This document shows, one piece after another, positions 1 through 6,384 of a DNA stretch of 7,948 bases. The stretch spans positions 1-7,948 of the forward strand of contig JAUHZL010000123.1 of assembly GCA_030425945.1 (NCBI GenBank), read 5' to 3'. This stretch comes from Alphaproteobacteria bacterium (GTDB lineage: Bacteria; Pseudomonadota; Alphaproteobacteria; Rhodobacterales; Rhodobacteraceae). The translations under genes were made by a program, and so were the position numbers. The notes under the pieces were generated by a model. The model had not been told where the DNA came from. It did not search any database and was given only the letters and a program-made list of their open reading frames with translations. The stretch's first letter is position 1, and each line of letters starts with the position of its first letter.

Positions 1-136
1 TGCGGATGTCGTGTTCGCCGATGGTCAGGTTCAGGATCGGCACGCCCTGCGCCTCGAGCGCGCGGGCGCGGTGGAAGATGCCCCAGCCGTCGTCGCCGCC
101 CGGCGTCAGCCCCTCGATCCGCTCCGATACCCGCAT
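1..136 (-). CDS. PLP-dependent class I/II aminotransferase, N-terminal part (runs off the left edge)
   Basis: Reading the minus strand from an ATG at 136-134 gives 45 codons without a stop up to the window edge. The protein begins MRVSERIEGLTPGG, continues with GWGIFHRARALEAQG, and then PILNLTIGEHDIR. The last stretch (residues about 33-45) matches the 'I.L..GE.D' strand near the N-terminus of fold-type I class I/II aminotransferases (aspartate aminotransferase superfamily), which transfer amino groups through pyridoxal phosphate in the cytosol. The catalytic Lys and most of the protein lie outside the window, so the substrate cannot be told. An AGGGAG Shine-Dalgarno sequence (complement of 144-149) sits 7 nt before the ATG and supports this start. 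The gene is divergent from cysS. It is too short here to stand out as an ORF, and the call rests on N-terminal resemblance only. Confidence 0.75.
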   Translation of the reverse strand, partial: MRVSERIEGLTPGGDDGWGIFHRARALEAQGVPILNLTIGEHDIR

Positions 137-355
137 GGCGCGACTCCCTGTCTTCCGGTCTCGGCGACAGGACCCGCCCGGCGGACGCTTGTCAAACCGC
201 CCGGGCGGGCGTAAGCGCAGGGCATGACGACGATGACCGCCCAGATCGGACCGATTTGTCGCTGACCCCCTCGCGGTCGGCGCAGCGCTTCGTCGTTTTC
301 CTCCGGAACGATCCTTGCTAAGCCGCCCGCGCGTGCCAGGAAGGAGTGTGTCCCG
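137..355. promoter_or_regulatory. Divergent promoter region between the aminotransferase and cysS
   Basis: This 219-bp gap should carry promoters for both flanking genes. Facing left, a perfect TTGACA -35 box (complement of 190-195) is followed after 17 nt by TCCTGT (complement of 167-172), a poor -10. That would start the aminotransferase transcript near 160. Facing right, overlapping bases give TTGTCA (189-194), 17 nt, TAAGCG (212-217), a weak promoter for cysS. Two dyads flank the -35: CCGCCCGGCGG (174-184) and CCGCCCGGGCGG (197-208). Further right are ATCGG-A-CCGAT (245-255) and a weak 7-bp hairpin (261-281). The cysS Shine-Dalgarno AGGAAGGAG is at 338-346, 9 nt before its ATG. The leftward -35 is the firmest element. 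The rest is inference, and dyads of this kind arise easily in GC-rich DNA. Confidence 0.4.
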
Positions 356-1801
356 ATGACCGACGGACCCGTGAGACTGCACAACACCGCGACGCGCCGG
401 AAGGAGGTCTTCGTTCCGCGCGATCCTTCGGACGTGCGCCTCTACCTGTGCGGGCCGACGGTGTACGACCGCGCCCATCTCGGCAACGCCCGGCCGGTCA
501 TGGTGTTCGACGTGCTGGTCCGGCTGTTGCGGCAGGTTTATGGTGCGGAGGCGGTGACTTACGTCCGGAACTTCACGGACGTCGACGACAAGATCAACGC
601 CCGGGCGATGCAGCGCCGGGACGCGGGCGATCCGCGGCCGCTGGTCGAGATCGTGCGCGCCATCACCGACGAGACGATCGACTGGTATCACGCGGACATG
701 GATGCGCTCGGGGCCTTGCGTCCCGACCACGAACCGCGCGCGACCGACTACATCCCGCAGATGGTGGCGATGATCGGCGAGCTGGTCGCGAAGGGCCATG
801 CCTACGAAGCTGACGGGCATGTCCTGTTTTCGGTCGCGAGCTATCCGGAGTACGGGCGGCTATCGGGCCGGTCGGTCGAGGACATGATCGCCGGGGCGCG
901 GGTCGAAGTGGCCCCGTTCAAGCGCGATCCGATGGATTTCGTGCTGTGGAAGCCCGCGGCGGAGGACGAGCCGGGCTGGCCGTCGCCCTGGTCGCGCGGG
1001 CGGCCGGGCTGGCATATCGAGTGCTCGGCGATGTCGCGCGAACTCTTGACACCCTCGTTCGATATTCACGGCGGCGGCAACGACCTGATGTTCCCGCACC
1101 ACGAGAACGAGATCGCCCAGTCCTGCTGCGCCGATCCCGGGGCAGGGTTCGCGCAGGTCTGGCTGCACAACGAGATGCTGCAGGTCGAGGGCAAGAAGAT
1201 GTCGAAGTCGCTCGGCAACTTCTTCACCGTGCGCGACCTGCTGGATCGCGGCGTGCCGGGCGAGGTGATCCGCTTCGTGTTCCTGAGCACGCATTACCGC
1301 AAGCCGATGGACTGGACGGAGAAGAAGCGGGCGGAAGCTGAAAAGACGCTCGATTATTGGCAGCGGCTTACCCTGACATGCGAGCCGACGCCGTTGTCGG
1401 AATTTATTCCAGCGGCCGAGATTGTCGATGCGGTCGCGGATGATTTGAATACACATCTCGCTCTTGTATACCTTCGATCTCTGACCGATCAGCCTCAAAA
1501 GCTTTTGGACAACGCTCGTTGGCTTGGCTTGCTTTCAGATGCGCAACGAGAGGATCATCGAGCTCGTGTCGCCACTTACGAAATGGGCCATGGAAAAGCC
1601 CCATCTTCTGAGTTGGCGTCACTTGCGTCTAGTCTCGATCTTGCGCGGAATAAGGCAAAACTCTCAAAAGACTACTCAGAAGTCGATGCACTCAAGGCGT
1701 CTCTGCTTGCCGCAGGTGTAGAAGTCCGCATGTCAAAAGACGGCGTCGAACTCGTGCCCGGTCCAAGCTTCGATCCCGCCAAACTGGAGGCGCTGAAATG
1801 A
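356..1801 (+). CDS. cysS: Cysteinyl-tRNA synthetase
   Basis: Class I aminoacyl-tRNA synthetase (EC 6.1.1.16), cytosolic, which activates cysteine with ATP and charges tRNA-Cys. The 481-residue length is normal for the family. The Rossmann catalytic domain has the HIGH-type motif HLGN (41-44) after LCGPTVYDRA, and KMSKS at 281-285. The zinc site that selects cysteine is complete: Cys32, Cys223 (WHIECSAMS), His248 and Glu252 (FPHHENE), with the same spacing as E. coli Cys28/Cys209/His234/Glu238. FTDVDDKI (73-80) is also typical. A helical DALR/anticodon-binding region follows (about 350-480), ending in the conserved tail around VELVPGP. The ATG has a strong AGGAAGGAG 9 nt upstream. The stop overlaps the cimA start by 4 bp, implying translational coupling. 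Odd point: codons for residues about 363-461 are much richer in A/T than the rest of the gene (see findings), yet the frame is intact. Confidence 0.97.
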   Translation: MTDGPVRLHNTATRRKEVFVPRDPSDVRLYLCGPTVYDRAHLGNARPVMVFDVLVRLLRQVYGAEAVTYVRNFTDVDDKINARAMQRRDAGDPRPLVEIVRAITDETIDWYHADMDALGALRPDHEPRATDYIPQMVAMIGELVAKGHAYEADGHVLFSVASYPEYGRLSGRSVEDMIAGARVEVAPFKRDPMDFVLWKPAAEDEPGWPSPWSRGRPGWHIECSAMSRELLTPSFDIHGGGNDLMFPHHENEIAQSCCADPGAGFAQVWLHNEMLQVEGKKMSKSLGNFFTVRDLLDRGVPGEVIRFVFLSTHYRKPMDWTEKKRAEAEKTLDYWQRLTLTCEPTPLSEFIPAAEIVDAVADDLNTHLALVYLRSLTDQPQKLLDNARWLGLLSDAQREDHRARVATYEMGHGKAPSSELASLASSLDLARNKAKLSKDYSEVDALKASLLAAGVEVRMSKDGVELVPGPSFDPAKLEALK

Positions 1802-3435
1802 GCCGCGAGCGTCTTTATCTCTACGACACCACCCTGCGAGACGGGCAACAGACACAGGGTGTGCAGTTTTCGCTGGCCGAGAAACAGCGGATCGCCACGC
1901 TGCTCGATAGTCTCGGGATCGACTATATCGAGGGCGGCTGGCCGGGGGCGAACCCGACCGACAGCGCTTTCTTCGAGGCCGCGCCCGAAACGCGGGCGAC
2001 CTTCACCGCCTTCGGGATGACCAAGCGGGCGGGAAGGTCCGCCGAGAATGACGAGGTGCTCGCGGCCGTCCTGAACGCGGGAACACCGGCGGTCTGCCTC
2101 GTCGGCAAGACGCATGATTTCCATGTGAAAACTGCACTCAACATCACGAATTCGGAGAATGTCGAGAACATCGGCAAGTCGGTGGCGCACCTTGTCGCGC
2201 AAGGCCGCGAGGCGCTGTTCGATGCCGAACATTTCTTCGATGGCTACAAGAGCGATCCGGCTTATGCGCTCGACTGCCTGACGGCGGCGCTGGAGGCCGG
2301 GGCGCGCTGGATCGTGCTCTGCGACACCAACGGGGGCACCCTGCCGGACGAGATCGGCCGGATCACGCGGGCGGTGATCGACGCCGGCGTTCCGGGCGAC
2401 CGGCTTGGCATCCACACCCATGACGACACCGGCAACGCGGTGGCGGGCAGCCTTGCGGCGGTCGATGCCGGGGCGAGGCAGATCCAGGGCACGCTGAACG
2501 GGCTGGGCGAGCGGTGCGGGAACGCGAACCTGACGACCCTGATCCCGACGCTGCTGCTGAAGGAACCCTATGCAAGCGCGTTCAGCATTGGGGTGGACGC
2601 GGAGCGGCTGCAGGGCCTGACGCGCGCCAGCCGGGTGCTGGACGAGATCCTGAACCGGGTGCCGCTGAAGTCAGCGCCCTATGTCGGGGCGAGTGCGTTC
2701 GCCCACAAGGCCGGGCTGCACGCGAGCGCGATCCTGAAGGACCCCACCACCTACGAGCATATCGAGCCGGGCCTCGTCGGGAATGCGCGGGTCATCCCGA
2801 TGTCGAACCAGGCGGGACAGTCGAACCTGCGGCAGCGGCTGTCCGAGGCGGGGCTCGACCTGCCGGCCGGGGATCCCCGGCTCGGGATGATCCTCGACGA
2901 GGTCAAGCAGCGCGAGGATCGCGGCTATGCCTTCGATTCGGCTCAGGCGAGTTTCGAACTGGTGGCGCGCGACGTTCTCGGCCTGACGCCGCGGTTCTTC
3001 GAGGTCAAGCGCTACCGGGTCACGGTGGAGCGCCGGAAAAACAAACACAACCGCATGGTTTCGCTCTCCGAGGCGGTGGTCGTGGTGAAGGTCGGCAGCG
3101 AAAAGATGTTGTCGGTATCAGAATCCATGGATGCGACGGGAACCGACCGGGGACCGGTCAACGCGCTGTCGAAGGCGCTGGTCAAGGATCTGGGGCCTTA
3201 CACGGCCTATCTTGCGGACATGCGGCTGGTCGATTTCAAGGTGCGCATCACGGGTGGCGGGACGGAAGCGGTGACGCGTGTCCTGATCGACAGCGAGGAC
3301 GGGCAAGGCCGCCGCTGGTCTACGGTGGGTCTGTCCGCGAACATCGTGGACGCCAGCTTCGAGGCGCTCGTCGATGCGATCCGCTGGAAGCTGATCCGCG
3401 ATGGCGCGCCCGAGGCCGCGCTGGCGGCGGAGTAG
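1798..3435 (+). CDS. cimA: (R)-citramalate synthase, long bacterial type
   Basis: Condenses pyruvate and acetyl-CoA to (R)-citramalate (EC 2.3.3.21), the first step of the threonine-independent route to 2-oxobutanoate and isoleucine, completed by LeuCD and LeuB. The 545 residues fit the long bacterial CimA family, related to 2-isopropylmalate and homocitrate synthases. The HMGL-like TIM barrel carries DTTLRDGQQ (10-18), CDTNGG (175-180), the metal-binding HTHDDTGNA (206-214) and GERCGNANL (237-245). FAHKAGLHASA (301-311) belongs to the linker/subdomain that supplies a catalytic His. Residues about 400-530 form a LeuA-type regulatory domain, the usual site of isoleucine feedback. GGAGG (1786-1790) lies 7 nt before the ATG, and the ATG overlaps the cysS stop as ATGA. 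Isopropylmalate synthase is the main alternative. The GGWPGANPTD segment (46-55) and the length favour CimA. In purple bacteria CimA-like enzymes have also been linked to acetate/citramalate metabolism. Confidence 0.92.
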   Translation: MSRERLYLYDTTLRDGQQTQGVQFSLAEKQRIATLLDSLGIDYIEGGWPGANPTDSAFFEAAPETRATFTAFGMTKRAGRSAENDEVLAAVLNAGTPAVCLVGKTHDFHVKTALNITNSENVENIGKSVAHLVAQGREALFDAEHFFDGYKSDPAYALDCLTAALEAGARWIVLCDTNGGTLPDEIGRITRAVIDAGVPGDRLGIHTHDDTGNAVAGSLAAVDAGARQIQGTLNGLGERCGNANLTTLIPTLLLKEPYASAFSIGVDAERLQGLTRASRVLDEILNRVPLKSAPYVGASAFAHKAGLHASAILKDPTTYEHIEPGLVGNARVIPMSNQAGQSNLRQRLSEAGLDLPAGDPRLGMILDEVKQREDRGYAFDSAQASFELVARDVLGLTPRFFEVKRYRVTVERRKNKHNRMVSLSEAVVVVKVGSEKMLSVSESMDATGTDRGPVNALSKALVKDLGPYTAYLADMRLVDFKVRITGGGTEAVTRVLIDSEDGQGRRWSTVGLSANIVDASFEALVDAIRWKLIRDGAPEAALAAE

Positions 3436-3441
3436 GGCGGC

Positions 3442-4311
3442 ATGGCGCGGACGGAGACCGGACCGGGCCTCGACTTCCGCGGGCGGACCGGGGCCGGATC
3501 CGATGCACACCTGTGCAGGATTGCCGGTCAGCGCGTGCGGCTCTATCCCGGGCCGGACGCCGCGCCGCTGGTCCTGATGGTGCATGGCTCGGGCTGGCAC
3601 GGGCAGCAATTCCACGCGCTGGCCAGCCGCGTCTCGGCTGCGGGTCTGGCCGAGGTTCTGGTTCCGGACCTGCGCGGGCACGGGGCCGATCCCGAGCGGC
3701 GGGGAGATGTCGATTACATTGGCCAGCTCGAGGATGACCTGGCGGCGCTGATCGACGCGCGCGGGCAGGGACGGCGGATCGTGATGGTCGGGCATTCCTC
3801 GGGTGGCGGCCTCGTGGTGCGATTTGCCGGCGGACGGCATGGCGGGCGGCTCGATGCCGCCGTTCTTCTGGCGCCCTATCTCGGCCATCGCGCCCCCTCG
3901 TCGCGGCCCGGATCCGGGGGATGGGCCCGGGTGCGGACGGGCCGGATCATCGCGCTGACGCTGCTGAACGCGCTGGGGATCACGGCGTTGAACCACGTGC
4001 CGGTCATCGGGTTCCGGTTCCCGGCCGAGATCCTCGACGGGCCGCTCGGCCAAACGGTGACGACCGAGTACAGTTTTCGCCTGAACACCAGCTACGCGCC
4101 CCGGCGCGACTGGCAGGGCGATCTTGCCCGTTTGCCGCGCTGGCGGCTGCTGGCGGGGGCCGAGGACGAAGCCATGAAGGCCGACAGATATTCGGAAGCG
4201 CTGTGGGCGGTCCCGGCGCCGGGCGAGGTGGTGATCCTCGACGGGGTGGGTCACCTCGATCTGCCCGACCGGGACGAGGTCTTTGCGGCGCTGCGGGAGG
4301 TCCTGGAATGA
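3442..4311 (+). CDS. Alpha/beta-fold hydrolase (esterase/lysophospholipase-like)
   Basis: A 289-residue alpha/beta hydrolase with a full apparent catalytic set. The oxyanion-hole segment MVHGSGWHG starts near residue 46 and PDLRGHG is at 75-81. The nucleophile elbow G-H-S-S-G spans 117-121, with Ser119 the predicted nucleophile. The predicted acid is Asp242 (GAEDE) and the His is His271 (GVGHLDLPD). A lid-like insertion with hydrophobic stretches lies between about 150 and 215. I see no signal peptide, so a cytoplasmic or loosely membrane-associated enzyme is likely. The substrate cannot be read from the sequence; esterase, monoacylglycerol lipase-like and lysophospholipase activities are all possible. 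The start is 6 bp after the cimA stop, with GGAG (3429-3432) 9 nt upstream. The stop overlaps the next start as ATGA, so it is probably co-transcribed with both neighbours. Confidence 0.88.
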   Translation: MARTETGPGLDFRGRTGAGSDAHLCRIAGQRVRLYPGPDAAPLVLMVHGSGWHGQQFHALASRVSAAGLAEVLVPDLRGHGADPERRGDVDYIGQLEDDLAALIDARGQGRRIVMVGHSSGGGLVVRFAGGRHGGRLDAAVLLAPYLGHRAPSSRPGSGGWARVRTGRIIALTLLNALGITALNHVPVIGFRFPAEILDGPLGQTVTTEYSFRLNTSYAPRRDWQGDLARLPRWRLLAGAEDEAMKADRYSEALWAVPAPGEVVILDGVGHLDLPDRDEVFAALREVLE

Positions 4312-5084
4312 GCGTTCCGGATCAAGGGGTTGCCGCCTGCGCGGCGCTGGTCGCAACCGGGGATCCCGATCGGTTCCGCGCCATCATGGCGGCGCCGGTC
4401 GCCCTGCGCGAGCGGCTGTTTCCCTTGGCAGCCTTCGCGCTGGAGATTGCGCGCGCGCCCTGGGTGACCGAGGAACCGATGATCGCCGAAATGCGCCTGC
4501 AGTTCTGGCGGGACACGCTGGAGGAGGCCGCCGCCGGCAAGCCGCCCCGGGCGCATGAAGTGGCCGCCCCCTTGGCGCGTGTCCTCGTCGGGCAGGGCCT
4601 GCCGGTGGAGGTGCTCGACCGGGCGGTGGCCGCGCGGCGCTGGGACATCTACCGCGACGCCTTCGAGGACGAAGCCGCGCTGGATCGCTACCTCGACGAA
4701 ACCGGCGCGGGCCTGATGTGGGTCGCGGCGCTGGCCTGTGGCGCGCGCGGTTCGGACGAAGCCCCGGTGCGCGCGGTCGGGCGGGCGCATGCGCTGGCGC
4801 GGTTCCTCGTCGCGGTACCGGACCTCGAGGCCCGGGGGCGCGTGCCGCTGGTGGATGGCCGTCCGGCTGCGGTGGCCGCACTGGCGCGGCGCGGACTGCA
4901 GGACCTGAAGACCGGCCTCGCCGCGCGCGTGGCCAACCCGGCGCTTTACGAGGCGGTCACGGCCGGGCCGATCCTGAGCCGCGCCGTGAAGCAGCCAGGT
5001 GCCGTGGCTCAGGGACGTCTCGTCCCGTCGCGCGCGGTGCAGTCTATGCGCCTGATGCGGGCGGCGCTGCGCGGACGGCTCTGA
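4308..5084 (+). CDS. NDUFAF6-like squalene/phytoene-synthase-family protein (probable complex I assembly factor type)
   Basis: 258 residues with the squalene/phytoene synthase fold, but most like mitochondrial NDUFAF6, a complex I assembly factor. The diagnostic part is AAFALEIARAPWV followed by EMRLQFWRDTLEE (41-73). As I recall the human protein, it has AFNVELA and MRMQFWKKTVED at equivalent places. YLDETGAGLMWVAALACG (128-145) and VGRAHALARFL (157-167) also fit. The two Asp-rich, Mg-diphosphate-binding motifs of true prenyl synthases are absent: the first region reads FALEIARA, and the second reads VPDLEARGR where active enzymes have an RD..ED type motif. Prenyl transfer is therefore unlikely. 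The ATG at 4308 overlaps the hydrolase stop (ATGA) and has GGGAGG (4295-4300) 7 nt upstream. The frame is open further upstream, but that part lies inside the hydrolase gene. The complex I role is inference by homology. Confidence 0.85.
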   Translation: MSVPDQGVAACAALVATGDPDRFRAIMAAPVALRERLFPLAAFALEIARAPWVTEEPMIAEMRLQFWRDTLEEAAAGKPPRAHEVAAPLARVLVGQGLPVEVLDRAVAARRWDIYRDAFEDEAALDRYLDETGAGLMWVAALACGARGSDEAPVRAVGRAHALARFLVAVPDLEARGRVPLVDGRPAAVAALARRGLQDLKTGLAARVANPALYEAVTAGPILSRAVKQPGAVAQGRLVPSRAVQSMRLMRAALRGRL

Positions 5085-5115
5085 GCCCTCAAACCGCTTT
5101 GTGGCGGAGGCTCAG
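5081..5115. terminator. Dyad bridging convergent stop codons, possible bidirectional terminator
   Basis: CTGAGCC (5081-5087) pairs perfectly with GGCTCAG (5109-5115). Inside it, CCGC (5094-5097) pairs with GCGG (5104-5107) around a 6-nt loop. The outer arms contain the stop codon of the NDUFAF6-like gene (5082-5084), and the transporter stop (complement of 5089-5091) lies between the arms. The structure can form in RNA from either strand. No long U tract follows on either side, so it is at best a weak or Rho-assisted terminator. Only 4 bp separate the two genes, so any terminator must overlap coding sequence. Confidence 0.4.
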
Positions 5116-6318
5116 CCAGATCAGCGCAGCCCCGGCCAGCGTCAGGAAGGGCACCATCGCGATGTTCACCGCGTTCCAGCCCTGCACGACGTCGCCGCCC
5201 GCGCAGTTCATCAGGCCGCCCGAGGCGAGCGAGGCGAGCGTCACGCAGCCGAAGACGATCGCGTCGTTCAGGCCCTGAACGCGGCCGCGCTCGTGCGGGG
5301 CGTGGGCCCCGGCCAGCATCGTCGTCGCCCCGATGAAGCCGAAGTTCCAGCCGATCCCGAGCAGGACCAGAGCGCCGAAGAAGTTCATCAGATCAACGCC
5401 TTGCAGCGCGATGCCGCCCGCGGCGGCGAGCATGACGAGACCGGTCGCAACGACCTTCGTCGTGCCGAAGCGCGCGATGACGTGGCCGGTGAAGAAGGAG
5501 GGCGCGAACATCGCCAGCACATGTGCCGTCACCACGTCGGCGGCGCTGGCCTGCCCGAAGCCACAGCCGACAACCGCCAGCGGCGTCGAGGTCATCACGA
5601 GGTTCATCAGCGCGTAGGAGACCATCGCGCAGATGATGGCGACGGCGATGGTCGGGTCGCGCAGCAACTCCATCCGCGACCGGCCGCGCGGGGCGTCATG
5701 CGCCGGGACCGGCGGTTTCGGGATGTCGAGGAAGACGAACAGCAGCGCGCCGATCAGGTTGATGGCGATCACCGCGAGATAGGTTCCGAGGAACGGCACC
5801 ACCATCGATTCCGAGGTCACCTTGACCAGTTGCGGCCCGATGATCGCCGAGGCGAGGCCGCCGGCCATGACATAGGAAATCGCTTTCGGACGGAAGCTGT
5901 CGGAGGCGGTGTCGGCGGCGGCGAAGCGATAAAAACCCTGCGCCGACATGTAGATACCGGTCAGCAGCGAACCCAGCAGGAAGAGCGCGAAGGACTGGGT
6001 GATCAGGCCCCAGGCCCCGATTGCGGCCCCGGTGGCCCCGCCCATGGCGCCCACGAAGAAGCCTGCGCGGCGGCCGAACTTCTGCATGAAGGCCGAGATC
6101 GGCGTTGCGGTGAGCATCGAGCCGAGCACGATCAGCGAGATCGGCAGGGTTGCGAAACAGGCGTTCGGCGCGAGCGATTGCCCGGCAAGCCCGCCGATGG
6201 TGAAGATCATCGGCATCTGGGCCCCGAGCAGGCCTTGCGCGGCAACGAGGACCGCGACGTTGCGTTTGGCGCGGGTCTCGGCGGCGGAAGCGGGGAGGGT
6301 GGGGTCGATGGGGGCCAT
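5089..6318 (-). CDS. Major facilitator superfamily (MFS) transporter, 12 TM
   Basis: A 409-residue inner-membrane secondary transporter. Hydrophobic segments fall into two six-helix halves (about residues 20-200 and 222-405), joined by a charged cytoplasmic loop (about 200-221, with KPP, RGRSR and LLRDP). The loop between TM2 and TM3 holds a motif-A-like SAFMQKFGRRAGF (75-87), and the second half has the matching GHVIARFGTTK (278-288). RFAAADTAS (131-139) and PHERGRVQGLND (341-352) are typical MFS loop segments. The substrate cannot be inferred; efflux of a small molecule is a common role for such single-gene transporters. It reads from the ATG at 6318-6316, and the Shine-Dalgarno sequence is weak (GGGTAAG upstream). 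It faces the NDUFAF6-like gene tail to tail across 4 bp and is divergent from the glycosylase gene, so it is probably transcribed alone. Confidence 0.9.
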   Translation of the reverse strand: MAPIDPTLPASAAETRAKRNVAVLVAAQGLLGAQMPMIFTIGGLAGQSLAPNACFATLPISLIVLGSMLTATPISAFMQKFGRRAGFFVGAMGGATGAAIGAWGLITQSFALFLLGSLLTGIYMSAQGFYRFAAADTASDSFRPKAISYVMAGGLASAIIGPQLVKVTSESMVVPFLGTYLAVIAINLIGALLFVFLDIPKPPVPAHDAPRGRSRMELLRDPTIAVAIICAMVSYALMNLVMTSTPLAVVGCGFGQASAADVVTAHVLAMFAPSFFTGHVIARFGTTKVVATGLVMLAAAGGIALQGVDLMNFFGALVLLGIGWNFGFIGATTMLAGAHAPHERGRVQGLNDAIVFGCVTLASLASGGLMNCAGGDVVQGWNAVNIAMVPFLTLAGAALIWLSLRHKAV

Positions 6319-6384
6319 GACCGCTGCTTACCCGATCCCATGCAGACTTGTGAATGTGCGAAATCGCAGGGTAGCGTGAGACAC
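6319..6384. promoter_or_regulatory. Short divergent promoter region between the MFS gene and the glycosylase gene
   Basis: These 66 bp must hold the promoters of both flanking genes, unless the glycosylase starts upstream (see that entry). Facing right, TTGTGA (6348-6353) followed after 18 nt by TAGCGT (6372-6377) is a weak match. It would place the transcript start almost on the ATG at 6385, giving a leaderless mRNA. Facing left, TTCACA (complement of 6349-6354) followed after 18 nt by TAAGCA (complement of 6325-6330) is a similarly weak pair. The two -35 candidates overlap, so the promoters could compete. These are eye matches only. Confidence 0.3.

Noticed and set aside
1321..1750. Insertion of a foreign gene or IS remnant in cysS
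   Set aside because: Composition shifts, but the protein stays in frame and homologous, its length is normal, and no terminal repeats or target duplications are visible.
2514..3737. Plus-strand frame of 407 codons overlapping cimA in another phase
   Set aside because: Arg/Gly-rich shadow of cimA and the hydrolase, with no domain visible.
3118..4356. Long minus-strand frame of 412 codons opposite cimA and the hydrolase
   Set aside because: Shadow of high-GC coding DNA. Its translation is Arg/Pro-rich without any recognisable motif, and the plus strand encodes two clear enzymes.
5101..6384. Plus-strand frame upstream of the glycosylase, open through the whole transporter gene
   Set aside because: It is antisense to a clear 12-TM transporter and its product is low-complexity and charged. 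Only the part from 6385 (or slightly upstream) is the glycosylase.
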